A stretch of 64,000 nucleotides of DNA. It comes from Brasilonema angustatum HA4187-MV1 (GTDB lineage: Bacteria > Cyanobacteriota > Cyanobacteriia > Cyanobacteriales > Nostocaceae). Under the pieces are notes generated by a model. That model did not search any database and had not been told where the DNA came from. It saw nothing but the letters and a program-made list of their open reading frames with translations. The translations under genes and the position numbers were made by a program. Shown in pieces: positions 57,314 to 64,000 of the stretch; within the stretch, counting starts at the first letter, position 1; every line of letters begins with the position of its first letter. Where the stretch lies: contig JAHHGV010000008.1 in NCBI GenBank assembly GCA_019359695.1, positions 140,570-204,569 on the forward strand, read 5' to 3'.

Positions 57314-60300
57314 ATGTATAGCGAATTAACAGGCACATATAAATTAGAATTAGTCGGACTTTCTTTTGCGATCGCAGTTATTTCTTCATACACAGCCTTA
57401 GACTTATCAAAAAGAGTCCAGCTTGGTTGCAACAGGCGTTTGCTTTGGCTGTTGGGGGGAGCGAGCGCAATGGGAATGGGCATTTGGTCAATGCACTTTA
57501 TTGCCATGATCGCTTTTGAATTACCTGTGCCTGTGAGTTACGATGTGTGGATGACCCTGCTGTCTCTGCTGTTTGCAGTGCTTGCTTCTAGCATCGCTTT
57601 ATCGTTGTTGAGCCGTTCTATGTCAACAGCAGTTTTAATTGGTGGTGGGGTTTCCATGGGACTAGCCATTGCTTCAATGCACTACATGGGCATGGCAGCT
57701 ATGCGACTTCAAGCAAAGCTCGACTATAACTTAAAGTTAGTCAGTTCATCGGTGATGATTGCCATCATTGCCTCTTTCGCGGCTCTTTGCCTGGCGTTTA
57801 GACTGAAAAAAAATCAAGAGTTGAAAGGGGTGAAATGGCAGAAAGTTGGCAGTGCCTTTTTAATGGGAATTGCCATCAGTGGAATGCACTACACAGGAAT
57901 GTGGGCAACTCACTTTATGCCCTACAAACATTTATCAAAACTGCAATCTCCGGTAATTAATCAGTTGTGGCTAGCTGTTGTTATCGGAATTGCGACATTA
58001 TTCATCTTAATTTTAGCCTTATTAACTTCTTTTTTCGACCAATCTTTAACAGAGCAGTTATTACAACAAAAAGCTTTAGAAGAAAGTGAAAAACGCTTTC
58101 GGATGCTGATCAAACAGATGCAAGTGGGAGTTTTATTGTTAAATTCCAATGCTGAAATCCTGATGAGCAATCAAGCAGCAGACAATCTCCTGAATCTAAA
58201 CTCCGACAACAAACAGCGTGGAGTACTTGGTGTTGACTGGTTCTTCTTGCGTGAAGATGGTACACGTTTTTCAGAAGAAGAATTTCCCGTACAACAAGCA
58301 ATAGCTCTACAAAAACCCATTCACAATATAGTCATGGGATTTGAGTATCTACCACCAAGCCAAAATCAACGCTGGCTACTAGTTAATGCAGAGCCCCAGA
58401 TCGGAAATGATAATCGTGTAGAGAGGGTTGTCTGCACTTTTAGTGATATCACTCAAAGAAAGCAAGTTGAAGCCACACTGCAATTAATTGTTGAGGGAAC
58501 AGCTTATACAACTGGTGATGAATTCTTTCGCTCATGCGTACGCTATCTTGCCAAACTGTTACAAGTTCCTTATGCCTTTGTTTGTGAATTTAGGAATGAT
58601 AGCAAAACTCAACTTGGTACTCTAGCATTCTGGAATGATGTTGATTTTGGTGAAAACTTTGAGTACGACATAACTGCTATTACCCACGAACACTGTAAAG
58701 TCGTCTTTGGCGGAACATGCTGCTGCCATTTTAACGATGAATTATCAATACTTTTACTTAGAAACCAAGATGTCGCCCACTTGAATCTTCAAAGCTATGT
58801 GCTTCCCCTAGTCAACTCAAACAGCGAGACTATCGGTTATTTGGTGGTGATGGATGTTAAGCCTCTAGAGATTGATTTGGGCAAAGAGTCAATTTTGAAA
58901 ATTTTTGCTGATCGTGCAGGGGCTGAACTAGAACGTAAACTAGCAGAAGAATTGCTTGCTAAGAGTGCAGAACGAGAAAGAGCAATTTCCTTTGTGATTC
59001 AACGTATGCGTCAAACTTTGGAAATTGACCAAATTTTCAGTGCGACAACACAAGAGTTGCGACAAGTCTTAAGCTGCGATCGCGTCCTGGTTTATCGCTT
59101 TCATCCTGACTGGAGTGGAGAAATTATCTCTGAGTCAGTAGCAGAAGGTTGGAAAGCACTTATTAGGTTACAAAATAATCAATACCAATTCACACAAGTC
59201 GCGGTTAACCAAAGCGATTGTGTGATTAAAGAATTAGAAGAAGATATAGATCAGATAATACAAGACACCTATCTGTACGACACCCAGGGCGGTGATTTCC
59301 ATTCTGGTACCAATTATCGGTGCGTTCCGGATATTTACAAAGCTGGATTTGACTCTTGTTACGTTGAATTGTTAGAACAATTTCAAGCACGCGCATATAT
59401 CATAGTTCCAATCTTTTGCAGCAATAAACTTTGGGGCTTGCTAGCAACGTATGAAAATTCTGCTCCTCGTCAATGGAAAGAAGCAGAAATCAAAATCGTC
59501 CTTCAGATTGGAGCACAGTTGGGAGTAGCAATCCAACAGGCAGAATTGTTAGTAAAAACACAAAAGCAATCTAGCGAACTCAAACAAGCTAAGGAAGCCG
59601 CTGATAAAGCAAATAATGCTAAAAGCCAATTTTTAGCAAATATGACTCACGAGCTGAGAACACCACTCAACGCGATTCTTGGCTTTACCCAACTGATGAA
59701 CCGCGACACTTCCCTCAATGCAGAGCATCATAAATACCTGAGTATTATTAATCGTAGCGGCGAAAATCTGTTGGAGTTAATTAACGACGTTTTAGAGATG
59801 TCTAAAATTGAAGCAGGAGGTATCACATTTAATAAAAATAAATTTGATTTATATCACCTGCTTGAGACTTTAGAGGCAATGCTCAAACTCAAAGCTCAAT
59901 CCAAGGGCTTAAACCTGGTATTTGAGCGTACGCCTCAAGTCCCGCAATATATCACAACTGACGAAAGTAAATTGCGTCAAGTTTTAATTAACTTACTAGA
60001 CAATGCCACTAAATTTACCGAAAAAGGAAGTGTCACTCTTCGGGTGTCAGTGGAGCAACACAGCCCACTATCGCATCTCCTGTTTGAGGTAACAGACACT
60101 GGTCCTGGGATTCATCCCAATGAATTCGATAAATTATTTCAAGCCTTTGAACAAACTGCAACAGGGTTAAAATCTGGTCAGGGCAGTGGCTTGGGTTTAT
60201 CCATCAGTCATAAGTTTGTGCGAATGATGGGAGGACAAATCAAGGTTAGCAGTACTTTGGGGGTTGGAACTCAGTTTAGCTTTTCTATCCCTATCGAGGA

Positions 60301-61063
60301 GGCAATAGAAACGAAAACACAAACTCCTGAGTTCAGCACTCACAAAGTCATTCGCTTAGCTTCTGGGCAACCTGCTTATCGAATTTTAGTTGTCGATAAC
60401 CAGCCAACCAATCGTATGCTATTAGTCAAGCTGTTAGATAACCAAGGCTTTCAAGTACACGAAGCCAGCAATGGTCAAGATGCTCTCACTCTCTGGGAAA
60501 TATGGCACCCGCACTTAATTTTTATGGATCTACGCATGCCGTTGATGGATGGCTATGAGGCTACTAGCTTGATCAAGGAAATGGAAAGGAACACACCCCA
60601 GCATTCTCATCAAACCATCATCATTGCTACAACAGCAAACGTTTTTGAAGAAGAAGAAGAAAAAGACAAAATTTTGAGTGCTGGCTGTGATGATATCTTA
60701 AGTAAACCCCTTCAAGAACAAGATATTTTCGGAAAAATAAGCAAATATTTGGGCGTACAATTTCTTTATCAAGAAAATACCACAAATACAAATATGACTT
60801 CGCCCATTCGTAAGGTCGTTACCAATTCTTCTAACTTGGCTTCTGTGATGGAAACTATGCCTACCGAGTGGATAAAACAGCTTCACAATGCTGCTTCTGG
60901 TGGCAACGATTTGCTAATTCTTCAAATTATGGAACAAATTCCAGCAGACAAAGTAGATTTGATTGAGACTTTGAAAGTTTTGGTTGAAGATTTCGACTTT
61001 GAACAAGTCATAGAACTGACCGAACAGAGAACTCAGAACGGGCTGCGCCCTTCCACTCTGTAG
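57314..61063 (+). CDS. Hybrid histidine kinase: MHYT - PAS - GAF - CBCR-like GAF - HK - REC
   Basis: 1249 residues from the ATG at 57314; a TTG at 57281 would add 11. The MHYT sensor (about 1-240) shows MHFIAM, MHYMGM and MHYTGM in seven membrane helices, proposed to bind copper and sense O2, CO or NO. PAS about 255-385, GAF about 390-540. The second GAF (about 555-745) looks like a cyanobacteriochrome: SVAEGWKAL, VPDIYKAGF and Cys682 in SCYVELLEQF. Then HisKA (ANMTHELRTPLN), HATPase (DTGPGIHP, GSGLGLSISH), and a receiver with Asp near 1071 (IFMDLRMPLMDG). It would be a dual gas/light sensor. Confidence 0.9.
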   Translation: MYSELTGTYKLELVGLSFAIAVISSYTALDLSKRVQLGCNRRLLWLLGGASAMGMGIWSMHFIAMIAFELPVPVSYDVWMTLLSLLFAVLASSIALSLLSRSMSTAVLIGGGVSMGLAIASMHYMGMAAMRLQAKLDYNLKLVSSSVMIAIIASFAALCLAFRLKKNQELKGVKWQKVGSAFLMGIAISGMHYTGMWATHFMPYKHLSKLQSPVINQLWLAVVIGIATLFILILALLTSFFDQSLTEQLLQQKALEESEKRFRMLIKQMQVGVLLLNSNAEILMSNQAADNLLNLNSDNKQRGVLGVDWFFLREDGTRFSEEEFPVQQAIALQKPIHNIVMGFEYLPPSQNQRWLLVNAEPQIGNDNRVERVVCTFSDITQRKQVEATLQLIVEGTAYTTGDEFFRSCVRYLAKLLQVPYAFVCEFRNDSKTQLGTLAFWNDVDFGENFEYDITAITHEHCKVVFGGTCCCHFNDELSILLLRNQDVAHLNLQSYVLPLVNSNSETIGYLVVMDVKPLEIDLGKESILKIFADRAGAELERKLAEELLAKSAERERAISFVIQRMRQTLEIDQIFSATTQELRQVLSCDRVLVYRFHPDWSGEIISESVAEGWKALIRLQNNQYQFTQVAVNQSDCVIKELEEDIDQIIQDTYLYDTQGGDFHSGTNYRCVPDIYKAGFDSCYVELLEQFQARAYIIVPIFCSNKLWGLLATYENSAPRQWKEAEIKIVLQIGAQLGVAIQQAELLVKTQKQSSELKQAKEAADKANNAKSQFLANMTHELRTPLNAILGFTQLMNRDTSLNAEHHKYLSIINRSGENLLELINDVLEMSKIEAGGITFNKNKFDLYHLLETLEAMLKLKAQSKGLNLVFERTPQVPQYITTDESKLRQVLINLLDNATKFTEKGSVTLRVSVEQHSPLSHLLFEVTDTGPGIHPNEFDKLFQAFEQTATGLKSGQGSGLGLSISHKFVRMMGGQIKVSSTLGVGTQFSFSIPIEEAIETKTQTPEFSTHKVIRLASGQPAYRILVVDNQPTNRMLLVKLLDNQGFQVHEASNGQDALTLWEIWHPHLIFMDLRMPLMDGYEATSLIKEMERNTPQHSHQTIIIATTANVFEEEEEKDKILSAGCDDILSKPLQEQDIFGKISKYLGVQFLYQENTTNTNMTSPIRKVVTNSSNLASVMETMPTEWIKQLHNAASGGNDLLILQIMEQIPADKVDLIETLKVLVEDFDFEQVIELTEQRTQNGLRPSTL

Positions 61064-61119
61064 AACGCAGAACTCAGTAATTATAAAAGGATACAAATTC
61101 CCAACTTGTGGTATCATAA

Positions 61120-62250
61120 CTAACCCCACAATCGCCGTCCTGATGATCCATTTAGCCTACTATGAGTATCTTGTAACAAAGCTGGTATATCCAACTCTTG
61201 GGGACAGCGGGGGAGACAGTCGCCGCATTCTGTACAACGGCTAGCTTTCATTCCACCGAACCAGTGACCAGCATTTTCAAACATTCTGTAGCGATATTGC
61301 CCAAAATCATCCATGTCATATGCAACTGCAAGATTGCGTAGTCGCAACACTTCTGGAATGTTGATATTTTCTGGACACGGTAAGCACGCATAGCACTGGC
61401 TGCATTTGTCTGTTCCTAAAACAGTCTTTTGATGATTTTCCAAACGTTGAAAGATTGTTATTTCCTCTGGAGTTAGCTTGTGATCACAATCTGCAACCTG
61501 CAAAGGTTCTGTTAATTCATCTGGGTTTGCCGGTCCCACACTGAGAGTCGTGATTCGAGAATCACTTAGTAAAAACCGATAGTTTAACTCTAAGGGTGAA
61601 AGAGGATAACATAAATCTTTCAAAGTTTGGGGTGGCGTGTACAGGCGTCCTCCCTTATCAGCAGGAGAAATAATAAACACACCCATATCTTTCTCAAATG
61701 CTTTCTGAATTGCCTCTGCGTTGCGTTGAAAGAAATAGTAATAATGCAGATTGACAAATTCAAATAAATCTGTATCTATTGCCGCCAAGATAATCTCTAA
61801 AGGCGCGTGGGTAGAAAAACCAACGTGTCGTACCCGACCATCAGCAATAGCTTCCTGCACCGCCTGCATACAGCCACCCTTGGCTTTTACCAAGTCAAGA
61901 TGTTCCCATGTGTTTAAACCGTGAATCCCCAGGCAATCTAGATAATCCAATTTTAATCGTTCCAGAGATTCATCGATATACCGACGCATAGTGTCAGCAT
62001 CCGCTGTTGGTGGAATTTTGCTGGTGATGTAAACTTGGCAACGCTTAACTGGTAACCCAACGGAAATTGCTTCACCAAGATACTGCTCACTCTTTCCGTA
62101 TCCTCTAGCAGTTTCTAAATGATTAATCCCCAACACTATAGCTTTGTGGATGGTTTGCCATGCATTTTCCTCTGAAGCTAAGTAGCGCATTGTCCCCAAG
62201 GAAAAGACAGACAAGCCTAGATTTGTTTTCCCAAAACGTCGGTATTTCAT
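61120..62250 (-). CDS. Aldo/keto reductase with ferredoxin-type Fe-S domain
   Basis: 376 residues from the ATG at 62250 (MKYRRFGKTNLGLSVFSLG); an ATG at 62286 would add 12 residues. The AKR barrel has the tetrad Tyr in ARGYGKSEQYLG, the Lys in YITSKIPP, and the His in LGIHGL. The C-terminal 100 residues carry CSQCYACLPCP and CTECGDCLPRCP, two 4Fe-4S sites. Substrate unknown. It is 58 bases downstream of the bifunctional nuclease gene on the same strand. Confidence 0.9.
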   Translation of the reverse strand: MKYRRFGKTNLGLSVFSLGTMRYLASEENAWQTIHKAIVLGINHLETARGYGKSEQYLGEAISVGLPVKRCQVYITSKIPPTADADTMRRYIDESLERLKLDYLDCLGIHGLNTWEHLDLVKAKGGCMQAVQEAIADGRVRHVGFSTHAPLEIILAAIDTDLFEFVNLHYYYFFQRNAEAIQKAFEKDMGVFIISPADKGGRLYTPPQTLKDLCYPLSPLELNYRFLLSDSRITTLSVGPANPDELTEPLQVADCDHKLTPEEITIFQRLENHQKTVLGTDKCSQCYACLPCPENINIPEVLRLRNLAVAYDMDDFGQYRYRMFENAGHWFGGMKASRCTECGDCLPRCPQELDIPALLQDTHSRLNGSSGRRLWG

Positions 62251-62307
62251 TTTTAACAGAGTTAAGAGTTTAAGCAAGTCACTCATAACTCATTGTTTAT
62301 ATCTCAT

Positions 62308-62805
62308 TTATGTTTCGCTACCACCAAAACGCTTAATCAAATCTTCAGGTCGGAGATTAGAGATAAATTCCCGAAAGGCTTGCTGTTCGGCTTCATCTGC
62401 ATCCCGATCTACAGGGATAGAAGCATCCGCAATCACTTCTTCCATGACCCAAATAGGAGTATTTGTACGGAGGGCGATCGCGATCGCATCACTAGGACGC
62501 GCGTCTATTTCTTTCTTGACTTCGCCTTGCTTCACAATTAAAGCTGCATAAAATGTATCTTTTTGTAACGAATGAATGATGATCCGTTCCAAAACTATGT
62601 TCCATGCATCCAGCATATTCACAATCAGGTCATGGGTTAAGGGTCTTGGAGGTTTTTGATTCTCCAGTGCGCCCATAATTGCCCTAGCTTGTTCTTGACC
62701 AATGTAAATTGGTAATGCACGGCGGTCTGAAGCATCTTTCAACAGTACAATCGGGCTACGGGTTATGGCATCTAATGCTATGCCAGCGACTTTCATTTCA
62801 AGCAT
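62308..62805 (-). CDS. Bifunctional nuclease family protein (DUF151)
   Basis: 165 residues, full length. MLEMKVAGIALDAITRSPIV, DRRALPIYIGQEQARAI and RPSDAIAIALR are the family blocks. Plant homologues have DNase and RNase activity. A charged C-terminal tail ends EDLIKRFGG. Probably co-transcribed with the aldo/keto reductase downstream. Confidence 0.9.
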   Translation of the reverse strand: MLEMKVAGIALDAITRSPIVLLKDASDRRALPIYIGQEQARAIMGALENQKPPRPLTHDLIVNMLDAWNIVLERIIIHSLQKDTFYAALIVKQGEVKKEIDARPSDAIAIALRTNTPIWVMEEVIADASIPVDRDADEAEQQAFREFISNLRPEDLIKRFGGSET

Positions 62806-63145
62806 TGGCTAAGCCTCTAAAATCCTTTGATCGCTAAAGTAACGTGTAACAAATAGTACTTGTATTGTCATGATTTTGGGGTTAAGATAAACATAAGTCT
62901 TCATTCTCTATAATTGCTTCTATTAAACTCCTAAATGGATGTGAACACCAGAGTAAGTCAAACAAGCCTAATTCGACAATAATCTACTTTCCTAAAGGTG
63001 CGCTGTCATAAATATAAAATTTTTGAACTTTTGACATAACGTGTGGTCTGAAATTATACTTAATTTAAATCAAATTTTGTGAGAATTACTGGCTGTTTTT
63101 GGGCAAAAATAAGCAATAGAATAGAGTTAGTTTTGCAAAAAAGCC
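62806..63145. other. Intergenic region upstream of ribE and the nuclease gene
   Basis: 340 bases, AT-rich, divergent promoters. The conserved boxes of an FMN riboswitch were not seen before the riboflavin synthase gene. No repeat element. Confidence 0.45.
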
Positions 63146-63826
63146 GTGTTTACAGGAATAATCCAAGCATTAGGAACAGTAAAACCTCTGGATGGGGATT
63201 CTTGGCAAATCACTTGTGTGACTCAGCCATCTAATGTCATTATGCAAGATTTAGCGACGGGTGACAGCGTCGCTGTAGATGGCATCTGCCTAACGGTAGA
63301 AAAAATTTTAAAAGATGGATTTATTGCTACGGCTTCACCAGAAACCTTGCGCCGTACAACACTAGGACAAGAAGAAACACAACAGAGGTACGTTAACTTA
63401 GAAGCATCCCTAAAAGTGGGGGGTAAAGTCGGCGGTCATTTCGTTATGGGACACGTGGATGGTATTGGTCAACTTGTGTCAGCACAAGCGACACAAACCT
63501 CTTGGGAATTGATTTTTACCGCTCCAGGTGCGATCGCCCGCTATATGGTCTCCAAAGGAAGTATTGCTATAAATGGCATCAGCCTGACAGTAGCCGATTA
63601 TCAGCCTGAACTATCGCAGTTTAAAGTAGCAGTGATTCCTGTCACTTACGCCGAAACCAATCTCCAACACATCAGTCCGGGTAATTGGGTGAATTTAGAG
63701 GGAGATATTCTTGGCAAATACGTCGAAAAATTCCTTTGTTTTGGCAATCCGGATCTGGAAGAAGCTACACAGACAATTCCAAATGACATAACACCCGGAT
63801 TCTTAGTTGAACATGGGTATTTGTAA
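63146..63826 (+). CDS. ribE: Riboflavin synthase alpha chain
   Basis: 226 residues. The GTG at 63146 gives the universal start MFTGIIQ. It dismutates two dimethylribityllumazines to riboflavin. Duplicated lumazine-binding halves: GDSVAVDGICLTV at about 34-46 and GSIAINGISLTV at about 131-142, with GHFVMGHVDG. Complete. A probable intron starts 51 bases after its stop. Confidence 0.96.
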   Translation: MFTGIIQALGTVKPLDGDSWQITCVTQPSNVIMQDLATGDSVAVDGICLTVEKILKDGFIATASPETLRRTTLGQEETQQRYVNLEASLKVGGKVGGHFVMGHVDGIGQLVSAQATQTSWELIFTAPGAIARYMVSKGSIAINGISLTVADYQPELSQFKVAVIPVTYAETNLQHISPGNWVNLEGDILGKYVEKFLCFGNPDLEEATQTIPNDITPGFLVEHGYL

Positions 63827-63877
63827 GTAAAAACTAGACAAGGAGAAAGAGGAGCGAGGGACAAAGCAAGATAAAAG

Positions 63878-64000
63878 GTGCGATTCGTTGTTAGCTGAAT
63901 CACGGCAACCAGTCCGTACATAAGCTAACCAGTCAGAAATGGCTGAACTCTGGATGGGATGGAGGTGAAAGCCCTCCCCCTCAAGCTCAGAGGTGACCCC
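63878..64000 (+). mobile_element. Group II intron, 5' end (partial, runs off the window)
   Basis: It begins GTGCGATTCGTTG, the GUGYG-type 5' boundary, followed by CTGAATCACGGCAACCAGTC, CCAGTCAGAAATGGCTGAAC and GGATGGAGGTGAAAGCCCTC, which read like domain I of cyanobacterial group II introns. The reverse transcriptase and domains V-VI would lie beyond 64000. The call rests on resemblance to known intron starts. Confidence 0.7.

Overview
The window is chromosomal DNA from a filamentous, probably heterocyst-forming (Nostocales-type) cyanobacterium. The evidence is chlB of light-independent chlorophyll synthesis, a protein with a Mo-nitrogenase-associated C-terminal domain, a long hibernation factor (LrtA type), Omp85, large cyanobacterial multidomain kinases, many GCGATCGC (HIP1) octamers, and a heavy load of heptanucleotide repeats and small palindromic or MITE-like elements. 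The genus cannot be fixed from sequence reading alone.

Layout. 1-10546: a chemosensory cluster (MCP tail, Cys-cluster CheW, hybrid CheA with two Hpt domains, CheB) that runs directly into a partner-switching module (receiver-PP2C phosphatase, HATPase kinase, STAS antagonist), a long MscS-type channel and a second CheW. 11349-24435: a Ser/Thr kinase, Omp85, an LpxB-like protein, a nucleoside hydrolase, chlB, a DUF4336 protein, an HNH nuclease with an RHH-like partner, and a membrane acyltransferase-like protein. 24905-31735: a YcaO/TOMM cyclodehydratase fusion, a methyltransferase, two tandem unknown paralogues whose 176-nt leaders are almost identical, and a radical SAM/SPASM protein. 31832-41417: a 1922-residue kinase/ATPase/GAF/ATPase chimera, an HTH-ATPase and a conserved unknown protein. 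The last two sit between inverted and direct repeat copies. 41418-43038: a repeat graveyard with a broken copy of the YcaO gene, a MITE inserted in it and an IS5-family remnant. 43039-51186: PrxQ, HPF, LipB, then a guanidine hydrolase operon with HypA/HypB nickel chaperones and an ABC importer. 51261-64000: LigA, a methyltransferase, a nitrogenase-associated domain protein, a four-helix-bundle gene boxed by inverted heptamer repeats, ObgE, an MHYT/cyanobacteriochrome-like hybrid kinase, an Fe-S aldo/keto reductase, a bifunctional nuclease, riboflavin synthase, and the 5' end of a probable group II intron leaving the window.

How the parts work together. The first 10 kb reads as one signalling unit in which an array phosphorelay would set the activity of a phosphatase, which sets the phosphorylation of a STAS protein, with an ion channel as a possible output. 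The 45.9-51.2 kb operon couples guanidine import to its nickel-dependent hydrolysis. The most unexplained material is the tandem paralogue/radical SAM locus and the MITE family with TIR ATCTTGCACC, for which this window preserves insertion footprints.
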